From: Tragulus kanchil
Lineage: Eukaryota; Chordata; Mammalia; Artiodactyla; Tragulidae
DNA: 64,000 bases
Assembly (NCBI GenBank): GCA_022376925.1
Contig: JAIOJX010000028.1
Coordinates: 70,273,001 to 70,337,000, forward strand
Direction of reading: 5' to 3'
The notes below the pieces were generated by a model. It was given only the letters and a program-made list of their open reading frames with translations. It searched no databases and had not been told where the DNA came from. Within the stretch, counting starts at the first letter, position 1, and the number at the start of each line of letters is the position of its first letter. The position numbers and the translations under genes were made by a program. This document shows positions 24,278 to 35,720 of this stretch, piece after piece.

Positions 24278-26461
24278 CACTGTTCCTCTCCGTGCCTCCT
24301 AGCATATAGAGCAGGAAGTATAACTGATTTTGAAAGTCACTTAGGTGAAAGCTCTTTTGTTTTCAAAAAAAGTAGTAGATCCTCCAGAGATGTGGATTTA
24401 GGTTTCAAGTTACAACTATTATAACTAGAAAACTATTCATTTATCAATTTAACTATAGAGGCCAAAGTTCAGATCACAGAAAGCTGTGCATCAATGCTAA
24501 AAGAAGAAAGAGCACTATACTTTCAGTTTGCAAAAGCCAACAAAAACTGAGACTGTTTATTCATCAATATGTAAAGTTATCCCGGCTGAAGCAAGGTCTT
24601 TTCATTAAAAAATAACAATTCTCTTATTAGACAGATTGGAATTGTTACTTTGCTTTTAAGATATCCACAAAAGAGGAAAAATCAGTCAAATAGGAAAACC
24701 TCTCCAGCAATCACATATGTTTTAATTTACATAAATCAATATCATTTCTATCAAAGTCTCATTTGGAAAGGATCAACTGTAGAAGAACCCTTTCGCTAAA
24801 TGTCAAAGGAGTCCACTTTGGATGATATTTTTACCCTGGATAATCTGTCAAATCTCAATGCTATGCAAAGAGGGAAGAAATTCTCATATGCTAATGTCCA
24901 GTCACAACCCACATGAAATTAGTTCACAACTTGGGAAAAAGCCAGATTCACACCCTGGGAAAAGGCCAGGTTATAAACTCACCACTGGTACAATAGAACA
25001 CCCTAGAGGAACTTCAACACTACCTACCTTGAAACAGATGTACCTTCCCAGAGTGACACTGTTATCTGAGCAGTAGACTAGATGTCAGCTTTCACTAGTT
25101 CCCTCAGCTAGATGCCTTTGTGCTATTACCAAATTTCAAAATCAACTGTGATAGCCTTAGGCCCAATAAGCGGCTGTGGGCATCAGCTGAGCTGATATAA
25201 TTATTCCTCTAAGTATTTCGTCTGGGCCTATTACATCACAGGGTTGGTTATGTTAAATACTAAACACATCATCCATAATCTTATACTGGCAAGCCTTAAA
25301 TATCATGGCAACTTTTACTTATCTCATCTTCCTTATAAATACTTCCATTAATATATTCTAGATGTAAATCACTGTTCCTCTCCGTGCCTCCTAGCATATA
25401 GAGCAGGAAGTATAACTGATTTTGAAAGTCACTTAGGTGAAAGCTCTTTTGTTTTCAAAAAAAGTAGTAGATCCTCCAGAGATGTGGATTTAGGTTTCAA
25501 GTTACAACTATTATAACTAGAAAACTATTCATTTATCAATTTAACTATAGAGGCCAAAGTTCAGATCACAGAAAGCTGTGCATCAATGCTAAAAGAAGAA
25601 AGAGCACTATACTTTCAGTTTGCAAAAGCCAACAAAAACTGAGACTGTTTATTCATCAATATGTAAAGTTATCCCGGCTGAAGCAAGGTCTTTTCATTAA
25701 AAAATAACAATTCTCTTATTAGACAGATTGGAATTGTTACTTTGCTTTTAAGATATCCACAAAAGAGGAAAAATCAGTCAAATAGGAAAACCTCTCCAGC
25801 AATCACATATGTTTTAATTTACATAAATCAATATCATTTCTATCAAAGTCTCATTTGGAAAGGATCAACTGTAGAAGAACCCTTTCGCTAAATGTCAAAG
25901 GAGTCCACTTTGGATGATATTTTTACCCTGGATAATCTATCAAATCTCAATGCTATGCAAAGAGGGAAGAAATTCTCATATGCTAATGTCCAGTCACAAC
26001 CCACATGAAATTAGTTCACAACTTGGGAAAAAGCCAGATTCACACCCTGGGAAAAGGCCAGGTTATAAACTCACCACTGGTACAATAGAACACCCTAGAG
26101 GAACTTCAACACTACCTACCTTGAAACAGATGTACCTTCCCAGAGTGACACTGTTATCTGAGCAGTAGACTAGATGTCAGCTTTCACTAGTTCCCTCAGC
26201 TAGATGCCTTTGTGCTATTACCAAATTTCAAAATCAACTGTGATAGCCTTAGGCCCAATAAGCGGCTGTGGGCATCAGCTGAGCTGATATAATTATTCCT
26301 CTAAGTATTTCGTCTGGGCCTATTACATCACAGGGTTGGTTATGTTAAATACTAAACACATCATCCATAATCTTATACTGGCAAGCCTTAAATATCATGG
26401 CAACTTTTACTTATCTCATCTTCCTTATAAATACTTCCATTAATATATTCTAGATGTAAAT
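24278..26461. repeat. duplication pair G, tandem, 1092 bp period
   Basis: Copy 1 is 24278-25369 and copy 2 25370-26461, abutting. One substitution seen (taatctgtcaa/taatctatcaa). The 84-codon frame at 24822 and 25914 is preserved in both copies but resembles no known protein. The first ~149 bp also occur in pair F (from 23126), and the last 134 bp also occur in pair H. Confidence 0.97.
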
Positions 26462-26717
26462 ATCACAACAATAATCTATTATTATAACTATTTTTGAATT
26501 TTTACTTATGATTTCTTATTACTCACAATATTAATACATTAGCACTATTGGCTATTAAGGCAAAACTCAATAAGGCTTACAACAATAGAAATATAATAAA
26601 ATGGTAAATGATGTCAACCAGGTATGTCTACTTATAAAATTATATTTGTCTAAACTTTAATACAACAAATTGTCATATTTTCTTGTCTCAGTATCCAGAT
26701 AAGTGATTCATTCAGTG

Positions 26718-26849
26718 TTCTGCACCGAGAGAGGCCAATTCAACAGGAGGCCCATAAATGCCAAAGGATAAAAAAGATGGATGAAAATAAAAATATAACT
26801 AAAAAAGGAATGATGGGGAAAAAGAAAAAATATATATGTAAAAAAAAGA
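26718..26849 (+). mobile_element. 5'-truncated CHR/SINE2-type SINE, copy 1
   Basis: Begins at gttctgcaccgagagaggcc and has aacaggaggcccataaatgc and an A-rich tail: the 3' third of the same family as the next element. The downstream SINE starts in its tail. Confidence 0.8.
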
Positions 26850-27115
26850 GGGCTTCCCTGGTGGTCCAGTAAGTAAAGAGTCTGCCTGGCAGTGCAGGGG
26901 CCACTGGTTCGATCACAGGCCCAGGAAGATCACATGGGTTTTGGAGTGGCTGGACCGCTGTGTCCAATTGTAAGCCAGCACTCTGGAGCATAGGCATCCA
27001 GAGTGGGTGCTCTGCAATGAGAGAGGCCACTGCAACGGAAGGCCCACACAGGCCAAGGAATAAAGGTGGATGAAAATAAATAGAAAACTAATAAAAGAGG
27101 CCAAAATTTTTAAAA
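26850..27115 (+). mobile_element. CHR/SINE2-type SINE, copy 1
   Basis: Head gggcttccctggtggtccag, B-box-like actggttcgatcacagg, body ending ggcccacacaggccaaggaa and an A-rich tail with a second gaggccaaaatttt block. Moderately diverged. The minus-strand frames here are not genes. Confidence 0.88.
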
Positions 27116-27782
27116 AAGAAAAAACTTGTTAAAATAAAAAAGAAAATATTCATAAAAAATTGAAAGTCAGAGGAGGACTCAATATGGTGGCCATGGCAGA
27201 AATATGACTGGAATGGAGTAGAGTTTAGCAATATTAACTGTCCAACCAGGCATATGAACCACACTATATTTTTCCTGTTTCTTGTTTGTGCCAACTAGAT
27301 TCTCAGAACCAGGTCTTATTCTGAATCTAATTCTCTACCTCATCTATTGATTCCTTGAGATATTGATATTTAGCATCCCATCAATATTTTATTCACAGGG
27401 TTGGTTATGTTAAATACTAAACACATCATCCATAATCTTATACTGGCAAGCCTTAAATATCATGGCAACTTTTACTTATCTCATCTTCCTTATAAATACT
27501 TCCATTAATATATTCTAGATGTAAATATCACAACAATAATCTATTATTATAACTATTTTTGAATTTTTACTTATGATTTCTTATTACTCACAATATTAAT
27601 ACATTAGCACTATTGGCTATTAAGGCAAAACTCAATAAGGCTTACAACAATAGAAATATAATAAAATGGTAAATGATGTCAACCAGGTATGTCTACTTAT
27701 AAAATTATATTTGTCTAAACTTTAATACAACAAATTGTCATATTTTCTTGTCTCAGTATCCAGATAAGTGATTCATTCAGTG

Positions 27783-27914
27783 TTCTGCACCGAGAGAGGC
27801 CAATTCAACAGGAGGCCCATAAATGCCAAAGGATAAAAAAGATGGATGAAAATAAAAATATAACTAAAAAAGGAATGATGGGGAAAAATAAAAAATATAT
27901 ATGTAAAAAAAAGA
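27783..27914 (+). mobile_element. 5'-truncated CHR/SINE2-type SINE, copy 2
   Basis: Copy of 26718-26849 in the second half of pair H, with one substitution in the A-rich tail. Confidence 0.8.
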
Positions 27915-28180
27915 GGGCTTCCCTGGTGGTCCAGTAAGTAAAGAGTCTGCCTGGCAGTGCAGGGGCCACTGGTTCGATCACAGGCCCAGGAAGATCACAT
28001 GGGTTTTGGAGTGGCTGGACCGCTGTGTCCAATTGTAAGCCAGCACTCTGGAGCATAGGCATCCAGAGTGGGTGCTCTGCAATGAGAGAGGCCACTGCAA
28101 CGGAAGGCCCACACAGGCCAAGGAATAAAGGTGGATGAAAATAAATAGAAAACTAATAAAAGAGGCCAAAATTTTTAAAA
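27915..28180 (+). mobile_element. CHR/SINE2-type SINE, copy 2
   Basis: Copy of 26850-27115 in the second half of pair H. Confidence 0.88.
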
Positions 28181-28452
28181 AAGAAAAAACTTGTTAAAAT
28201 AAAAAAGAAAATATTCATAAAAAATTGAAAGTCAGAGGAGGACTCAATATGGTGGCCATGGCAGAAATATGACTGGAATGGAGTAGAGTTTAGCAATATT
28301 AACTGTCCAACCAGGCATATGAACCACACTATATTTTTCCTGTTTCTTGTTTGTGCCAACTAGATTCTCAGAACCAGGTCTTATTCTGAATCTAATTCTC
28401 TACCTCATCTATTGATTCCTTGAGATATTGATATTTAGCATCCCATCAATAT

Positions 28453-29078
28453 ATTTATTTTTTTACTTAATTCAAGCAGAATTTGTTTCTGCTGTTCTTC
28501 ACCAAGAACTGAGTGATCCAGGTACACAGAAGGTATTATGAGTACATCAGTGACAGGCTTTTATTCCCTGGGACATTTTTATTCACAGTGCAGCTCTAAT
28601 AACTATGTCTTTATACAAATGTCTTAATGGCCACAATAAAATTTTCAGCTTGGGAAAATTTGTTAATGTTCAATACTTGCTGAAATCCTAGGAGTTTTTC
28701 CCCAAGGTTCTGCCTCTTTAATCTTAGAAACCTAACCACATTTCTATTTTGAATGTGCTCATAGATGGCTATGCTAAAGTATGGCATACTTAAAATTATA
28801 ACATGTCCCAGAGTGTTATTCTGTATATATTTACTCAAATGACTTGCTTTTCATCAAGATGATATAACTTACACAAATATGATTTGGGCAAATAATCTGT
28901 TTCCAACCAATCACTAAACACCACTATTTATCAATAACTTATAACACATGACTTAACTACAGTAATAATGCAAGTGCTCCTATAGGCTAAATGTAAATTT
29001 GAATCAATATAAATATTCTGAAGGGTGCTTTCTCAGAAATGATGTACAGAATTCCACACTGTATTTAAAACTTAACAG
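28453..29078. other. unique DNA, no gene seen
   Basis: No feature recognised. A 75-codon minus-strand frame (28611-28838) shows no family resemblance. Confidence 0.5.
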
Positions 29079-29345
29079 GTATTCCCTGATGGTTCAGTGG
29101 GTAAAGAGTCTGCCTGGCAGTACAGGGGGCACTGTTTCAATCCCTGTCCTGGGAAGATCCCACATGCCGCGGAGTGGCTGGACCGGTGTGTCCAATTATG
29201 AGCCAGTGCTCTGAAATGCATGAGACCAGAGCCAGTGCTCTGGAACTAGAGAGGCCACTGCAATGGGAGGCCCACACAGGCCAAATAATGAAGATGGATG
29301 AAAAATAAATAAATTTAAAAAGAGGCCAAAATTTAAAAAGAAAAA
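29079..29345 (+). mobile_element. CHR/SINE2-type SINE
   Basis: Head tattccctgatggttcagtg, then ggaagatcccacatgccgcg, ggaggcccacacaggccaaa and an A-rich tail. A possible 7-bp target duplication, aaaactt, lies on both sides but is too short and A-rich to be decisive. An internal near-repeat of the gagccagtgctctg segment is present. Confidence 0.87.
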
Positions 29346-29658
29346 CTTTTTTTAATTTAATAAATCAAAGTTCCATCTGTGTGAGTAATGTTAATTTTGA
29401 CTATTATACAGAAGGCAGTAAAATGTGGAATCAAAACTTCCAGAGCAGATGTATTGCTTGACAGTCTAACTCCAAGATTAAAATATCTATGGGTCATTAA
29501 GTAGAAAGGAAGGAGAGTGAAAACTTGCCTCAAAAATATTCCTTAGTTGGAACTGCCTTATCCTAGATAGAGACTTGCCTGTAAATGTGACAATTACTTT
29601 TTGATGATTTTATACTGGCTCATTAAGAAAATAAAGATATTTAAGAATAATCATAAAG

Positions 29659-29818
29659 AAGTACTTGTGAGTGCTCACTTCAGCAGCACATGTACTAAAA
29701 TTGGAACGATACAGAGAAGTTTAGCATGACCCCTGCACAAAGATGACACACAAATTTATGAAGCGTTCCAAATTTTTAATAAAAATAATTATTAAAAAGA
29801 AAAAATAAGTACTTGTGA
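29659..29818 (+). pseudogene. U6 snRNA retropseudogene with 12-bp target duplication
   Basis: Bases 29671-29777 (107 nt, the normal U6 length) align end to end with mammalian U6 spliceosomal RNA, with about eleven substitutions against the consensus I remember, mostly G-to-A or C-to-T. The acagag box and the agc triad are still readable, and it ends with the U6 oligo-T. It is followed by an A-rich tail of about 29 bases. A perfect 12-bp direct repeat, aagtacttgtga, is at 29659-29670 and 29807-29818. This is the structure of an L1-mobilised U6 copy. I see no proximal sequence element upstream that would make it a functional gene. Confidence 0.95.
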
Positions 29819-30074
29819 TATAGCTGGTGTATATTAAAGAAATATGAAAAGATACTTAACTCATAGCAGGGAGAAACACTTTATGAATTTTTTAAGAGCT
29901 AAAAATTTTGAGTTAAATATCCTCAAACCTTCAGTAACAACTACTGGAATTCTATAAAATATTTTACTACCCTTCTCTCTTTTAAAAAACCTCAATATTA
30001 TTTAATATTAATGCAATACTGCTCTAAGAATAGCAAAAAATGATGGTGATATATACTAGACAAATAAAATATAC

Positions 30075-30295
30075 TGACTCCTTTTGGAGAGCATGCACCA
30101 TGCTAAATATTTTATGAGCACTAATTTTTAAATCAATTAATCACAAGGGAACTGGAGCAATTTCCTTACTTTTTTGACAATTTAAACAAAAAAGGAAACT
30201 GAGACTCAGAAACAGTAAATTGCCTAGGAGGGATTACACAGCTGGTAAGGTAGCAAGTACTGAGTTACACTTACATGCCTGCTTCTTCCACTTAT
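30075..30295 (+). repeat. MIR SINE remnant
   Basis: Ordered match to MIR: a gcaccatgctaaatatttta-like start, then aaaggaaactgagactcaga, then a gattacacagctggtaagg block and a gcctgcttcttcc-like end. Diverged but collinear. Confidence 0.75.
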
Positions 30296-30299
30296 AAAA

Positions 30300-32105
30300 G
30301 TTCTATATTGCAAGTGATGTCACTGTTACCATACTGGATACTGCAAGTCAGTCATTTTTATTAGCATTATTATTAATAATTACCATCAATACTTCCCCCT
30401 CCATGTATTGATTGGGTATAACTAGCCTTCCTCATGGATCTGGATTGAATAATCCTCCAGCCTACTTAAGGGATTTAGATCCGTATCTCAAGCACTTATT
30501 GAACACCCTGTGTTTTCTACTCTTCTTTGAATGAAACAGAGCATTAATCAAAAATTCTAGCTATCAGGAATACATACCATATAATGGCTGTTGGTTCAAA
30601 GTATGTTGTGTATCATAAAGACTTACACCCTAACTCCACAGATTTCATGATCTGACTGGCACCCAAGTTGCAACTTTCGAAGTACCATTCTATCTATCCA
30701 GTTTTCAGGTTCTGGGTGATAATGGGGAACATTATTTGATTACTGAGTCCCACTTTTATGTGGCTTTTGCCATATAATGAATTCCTTGTCCTGAGGCAGT
30801 GTTATACAAGATCTCATTAAGTAAATTAGACATTTTATGAACTCTTATTCCAGGAGATAGAAAAGACAGAGAACCTTGCATGCTGCGGTCCATGGGGTCA
30901 CAAACAGATGGACATGACTTAACAACTGAACAACAATGAATTATTAGATAGTGGTCCTGGCCAAGAAAGGAGACAGGAGGTGGAAACCCTCATCATAAAT
31001 ATTAATCAATTATAGTAAGGATGATATATTGCCTCTTTTGGGTATAAGGGGTGTTTACTAATTGCCACCATGTGGCTGATTGGCTTGAGAGTTTGTGCCA
31101 CAGTGAGGAATCCACTTCTGTCTTTGTTGCTTATATTTTAAACATTCATCACTGGCAATAGCTAAACCATCGTTGGTGAGAGGAATCCCATGTAAGTGGA
31201 CCCATAGATAGTCTTTTCCTCTTTAAGTAGCAGGTGCCCGAGGATAGGAACAGACTGATCTGTTGTGTGCTGGATAAATTATCCTACTCGTCAGTTTGTT
31301 CAATTATTTTCCTTCAATGAGTGCTCACTGCTGGACACTGACTTGGCACACAAATGCTTATACTTTTATAGTTGCCACCATAGGTTCAATCACATACTTT
31401 CTCTCAATACCTTCTTTGTTTGAAATTATAATCATATTCATCCAAGGCCCCTTATCAATCAGCCAAGTCAATCATCACTTCTCCTAAATCGGAAAACTCT
31501 TATCTCCAATCATTTCTCTTTTTTTGGCTAAATTAATGGCCAGATACACTGTTCATAGATCTGCCAACGGGAAGGATTTCCTCTCATTACTAGATTTCAG
31601 TATTACCTCTAATGAGATTTGTGATGCAATGAAAATCCATTTTTATTTTTCAACAGCTTGATATATTCAACTATTAAGGCAAGATATTTTCCTACAGGAA
31701 ACTTCTTAGAATTCTCCACCACTCCAAAAAACGTCCAATAAATAACTTTGTCCTGAAGAATCTGAGGAAACACACATGGGTGCCCACAGGTCCCTGAGTA
31801 GCTGCAGACGTGTACAGAGTGTTACCACCTCTTCCAGGTAGCCCACAGTCTTATCTTTCTCAAATGTGACTCACAGGCCTTTAGAAACAAGCATTACACC
31901 AAACACCCATGAACCAATCTGAGTTTTTTTTTTTTCGTCTGTATCACATGACCATAGTGAAGGTCCTATAATGCCTTGGTGTGAACTGAGAAATATGTAT
32001 TGGTGCAAATGATGTGTGGGACATTGGGTTAAGGCTACTGCCACTGGCAAAATCCATTAACAATCCCTAAAAAATAAAAAAAACAAAATCTTTCTGAGTA
32101 ATAAA
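30300..32105. other. 1.8 kb without gene, one SINE fragment; origin uncertain
   Basis: No coding frame supported. Apart from the Bov-A fragment at 30875-30940 the base composition is less AT-rich than the flanks. The text has the feel of old antisense retroviral internal sequence, but I cannot name a matching block and do not claim it. Confidence 0.35.
30875..30940 (+). mobile_element. 5'-truncated Bov-tA/Bov-A 3' end
   Basis: gcatgctgcggtccatgggg and acatgacttaacaactgaac, followed by an (aacaat)-like tail. Same element part and nearly the same truncation point as 16463-16530. Confidence 0.8.
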
Positions 32106-32109
32106 ACAA

Positions 32110-32617
32110 ATCTGACCTTTACTTTTTTTTTTTCTTTGTGCTCAGCATTAGTTTTACTTGCTCATAGAATGGTGCATCCAGAGGCTTTCAGAACAAAGTT
32201 CCTAGTGCAAAATGACCTTCCCCCAAAGTTCAGTCCAGAGGACCATGTGCAGAAGCACTGAGTAGCACAACACTTCAGTTCAAGATGGCAACAGAGTACT
32301 GTGTACAGAAACACTGCATTTGACACTCTGATCTAGAGCGGTATGAGCAGCATAGCTGCTCCTGATCCACAAGAACTCCATCCCCCTCCTGGTCTACAAG
32401 AACCCTATAAAGCAGTTTCACTGAGGGCCTTTCGGGGAGAGTGTATTCTAGAGAGCAAGCTTGCAACTTTCTATTCTTTGACCAAAGATTAAAATTTTCC
32501 TTTACTTCAAACCAGATTCGGCCTTGTCCTTTTTCTCTCGGCTCTAAGGACACTGGGCAGGAAGATCGATTTCAAGGATCAACTTAAGAGGGTTTGTAAC
32601 AAAATTTCAGCAACCAA
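32110..32617 (+). mobile_element. 5' LTR of a decayed ERV1-like provirus
   Basis: Contains a TATA-like ccctataaagcag (about 32402-32414), a downstream aaagattaaaattttcc block in the place of the polyadenylation signal, and a U5-like end with ctctaaggacactgggcagg, then gggtttgtaaca. The left part is collinear with 36930-37262 (T/C-rich start, tttacttgctc, gggctttc or aggctttc, ttcaagatggc), making these a related LTR pair flanking pol and env remnants. Exact ends are uncertain because no clean TG...CA edge was found. Confidence 0.65.
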
Positions 32618-33649
32618 GATAGGGTGGACCTTTTTGCCTGCACATAACCACTAGGCTCCAGCTCGTCCTGGCTCCAGGAGTAGGGCAACAGAGGCCTAGG
32701 GGGCTTTGTTATGGATTTTTGATTCTAATCTTTGAGTAACTCGGACAGGGTAGGATGGAGGCAGCCTTTGGCCAAATTCAGCAGGTCCATCCAACAAACT
32801 GATTCCCAAATGTAATGTGCACACAACATAGCCCCCAGAGTAACCTAGACTGTGTCGCCTTGAGGAAATCAAACTGTGCCCTCATTGGCTAGCCTTTCTG
32901 CAGTACTAAACACCCAGGGACCTGTGGGAGAGGAGGAGCCACCACAGTCTTGCCCACTGTCTTGGCAGTACGACTGTCCTCCTGATCCCTGTACAAGGCA
33001 GTAGTGGCCACACCAGGGCTTTTTGCTCTCCTTCCTGACCTTTAGGGGTAGACAGTTACATTAGCCATAGTCACTTTCTGTTAAAAAAGAAAATGTGGCC
33101 ACTCAATGAGCCAAGGGGCAAGATCTAGGAAAGGCCTAGGTAATAAGGAACAGCTAAGAAAATGGAAAGTGGACACGGATGCTGGATCTGAGCTCAGGAG
33201 AAGAGACCAGGGACTCTGAGCGCAAAAGATTCCAAGGAAGGTACTGCACAGGTGATCTGACTTCTCTCAGTCAGCATCAGTTTCTCTGAAGTGGGGTTGG
33301 GAGTCATGTGAACCATTTACAAGACCCAGGAATCCTATTATCAGGAAGTCCTGTGAGCTGCTAGCAAGAACAGAAAGCACCCACCCCACTGAACCCCTTT
33401 CCACACTCTGCTTATGAGATAAACTTGAATAATTTCTTATCAAAATCTGTCTACTGAAATAAGATAAAGGAAATCAATCATGCAACAGAAAAAACTCTTC
33501 TGCATTCCTGGAACGCCTCAGGGAATGCCTCTGAATCTATATAAACTCTAGCCCCTGAGTCATTAGAAGGAAACATAATCCTCAGGCTGTATTTATATTT
33601 AATTTCCCAAAGTGTCCCCAATATTAGGTGTAAACTTCAGAAACTGGGA

Positions 33650-33822
33650 CCTATATCCAACATACTGCAACTAAGAATTTGCAGGCCACAACTAAAAGAT
33701 CCCAAATACCGCCACTAAAAAAAGTCCAGCACGCTGCAAGGAAGACTGAAGATTCCACTCGCCACACTAAGACCCAATGCAGCCAAATAAACAAATAAAT
33801 ATTTTTAAAAACCTGTATTATG
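33650..33822 (+). mobile_element. 5'-truncated CHR-type SINE inside the ERV, copy 1
   Basis: Contains actgcaactaagaatttg-like repeats, then ctaagacccaatgcagccaa and an (aaat)n tail, the 3' half of the SINE type seen at 2029. It shows that the provirus was already in place when this SINE inserted. Copy 2 is at about 34759-34931. Confidence 0.75.
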
Positions 33823-33929
33823 CTAAATCCTTCTACTCTGCCAACCACAGAAACAAGGCCCTGAGAACATAACTGTATAAAAACCACAGACACATTTCAG
33901 CCATCTTAACCTAAGAAGTGAGCCTCTCC

Positions 33930-34245
33930 CAAATCCTGAAGAAGAATGATTTAGAGATGGGAAAAAGGCTGACGGAAAAAGGCTGATGGGATACACAGTA
34001 ACTTCCCAGACCCAAGTCACAGAAGCAAGAATACTACCCCTAGGGACATCAGCCCCAAACACCAAGCTGATGACCCTCACCAGAGCCTTAGAAATCGGGA
34101 CAGAGAAGATCTTAAAAGTTTACACAGATCTGTGGCCTGTGTATGCCATGCTACATTCACATCTGGATGGAAAGAGGTATGTTTATTATGGAGAACAAGC
34201 AGGTGAAACATTGCTTAAACATATTGAAGCTCTTAGAAACAGTAC
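33930..34245 (+). pseudogene. ERV pol RNase H remnant, copy 1
   Basis: A frame opening at 33986 reads as the middle of a gammaretrovirus-like RNase H domain: a GYTVTSQTQV start, then an LTRALEIG helix, then a VYTD strand carrying the catalytic-type aspartate. The serine normally after YTD is lost, and the frame decays into a T-run at about 34249. The N-terminal part before 33986 is degraded with stops. Not functional. Confidence 0.75.
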
Positions 34246-34758
34246 AGTCTTTTTTTTTTTTTTAAAGGGTAGCACTGAGTTATTATAGGACTTATTAAAG
34301 GGGAATGCAGAGTTAATAAAGGGAAACAAGGCAAATTGTAACTGCCAACAGGGCAGGCCTAGAACCAGTAACTTATCAACTATCTCTCATACCTCAAAGA
34401 CCATCCAATTATTCCACATCTACACAAAAGAAGAATTAGACAAAGTCCAAAAATGGGGCTTCAACAGAAATCTAGGAAGCCATGGGTGGCTAGTTAATGA
34501 ACATAGGAAATACTTCTTCAAACTGCAGCTTGTCTAGCTAATCAAAACTATAAATTAAAAAGCTGAAATAAGATAAAGGAAATCAATCATGCAACAGAAA
34601 AAACTCTTCTGCATTCCTGGAACGCCTCAGGGAATGCCTCTGAATCTATATAAACTCTAGCCCCTGAGTCATTAGAAGGAAACATAATCCTCAGGCTGTA
34701 TTTATATTTAATTTCCCAAAGTGTCCCCAATATTAGGTGTAAACTTCAGAAACTGGGA

Positions 34759-34931
34759 CCTATATCCAACATACTGCAACTAAGAATTTGCAGGCCACAA
34801 CTAAAAGATCCCAAATACCGCCACTAAAAAAAGTCCAGCACGCTGCAAGGAAGACTGAAGATTCCACTCGCCACACTAAGACCCAATGCAGCCAAATAAA
34901 CAAATAAATATTTTTAAAAACCTGTATTATG
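34759..34931 (+). mobile_element. 5'-truncated CHR-type SINE inside the ERV, copy 2
   Basis: Second copy of 33650-33822, from pair I. Confidence 0.75.
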
Positions 34932-35038
34932 CTAAATCCTTCTACTCTGCCAACCACAGAAACAAGGCCCTGAGAACATAACTGTATAAAAACCACAGAC
35001 ACATTTCAGCCATCTTAACCTAAGAAGTGAGCCTCTCC

Positions 35039-35354
35039 CAAATCCTGAAGAAGAATGATTTAGAGATGGGAAAAAGGCTGACGGAAAAAGGCTGATGGGA
35101 TACACAGTAACTTCCCAGACCCAAGTCACAGAAGCAAGAATACTACCCCTAGGGACATCAGCCCCAAACACCAAGCTGATGACCCTCACCAGAGCCTTAG
35201 AAATCGGGACAGAGAAGATCTTAAAAGTTTACACAGATCTGTGGCCTGTGTATGCCATGCTACATTCACATCTGGATGGAAAGAGGTATGTTTATTATGG
35301 AGAACAAGCAGGTGAAACATTGCTTAAACATATTGAAGCTCTTAGAAACAGTAC
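35039..35354 (+). pseudogene. ERV pol RNase H remnant, copy 2
   Basis: Second copy of the RNase H remnant with the same defects, carried by pair I. Confidence 0.75.
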
Positions 35355-35720
35355 AGTCTTTTTTTTTTTTTTTTAAAGGGTAGCACTGAGTTATTATAGG
35401 ACTTATTAAAGGGGAATGCAGAGTTAATAAAGGGAAACAAGGCAAATTGTAACTGCCAACAGGGCAGGCCTAGAACCAGTAACTTATCAACTATCTCTCA
35501 TACCTCAAAGACCATCCAATTATTCCACATCTACACAAAAGAAGAATTAGACAAAGTCCAAAAATGGGGCTTCAACAGAAATCTAGGAAGCCATGGGTGG
35601 CTAGTTAATGAACATAGGAAATACTTCTTCAAACTGCAGCTTGTCTAGCTATCAAAGAGGCTTTTTGACCAATTAACTTACTCTGAGAAGGAGGTCCTAT
35701 ATAATTGGTAGCTGTGGGTC

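Larger units (their letters stand above)
22118..24426. repeat. duplication pair F, tandem, about 1151 bp period
   Basis: Copy 1 is 22118-23268 and copy 2 23269-24426, with aact shared at the junctions. Differences: T-run of 17 versus 18, and A-run of five versus seven (caaaaag/caaaaaaag). Each copy carries one minus-strand SINE. The last ~149 bp of copy 2 form the start of pair G. Confidence 0.97.
26328..28452. repeat. duplication pair H, direct, 1065 bp period
   Basis: Copy 1 is 26328-27387 and copy 2 27393-28452, with five bases between. One substitution is visible (aaaaagaaaa/aaaaataaaa). The first 134 bp are present three times in the window (from 25236, 26328 and 27393). Each copy contains two head-to-tail SINE pieces. 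Confidence 0.97.
33454..35651. repeat. duplication pair I, direct, 1109 bp period
   Basis: Copy 1 is 33454-34540 and copy 2 34563-35651, separated by 22 bases (34541-34562). The T-run after the RNase H remnant is two longer in copy 2. It lies inside the ERV remnant and repeats the SINE fragment and the RNase H remnant. Confidence 0.97.

Noticed and set aside
24822..26168. An 84-codon frame conserved in two copies (24822-25076, 25914-26168) as a possible gene pair
   Set aside because: The two copies are in pair G and are identical DNA except for one base, so frame conservation carries no evidence of selection. No domain, context or codon signal supports it.
29671..29777. Functional U6 gene
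   Set aside because: About eleven substitutions, an A-rich tail and flanking target duplications indicate a retropseudogene.
30300..32105. Antisense ERV-L internal region
   Set aside because: Only a general impression; no specific protein motif or consensus block could be named on either strand.
33651..35002. Minus-strand 80-codon frames (33651-33893, 34760-35002) as membrane proteins
   Set aside because: They are antisense to a SINE fragment and the ERV remnant; the hydrophobic look comes from the reversed A-rich SINE tail.
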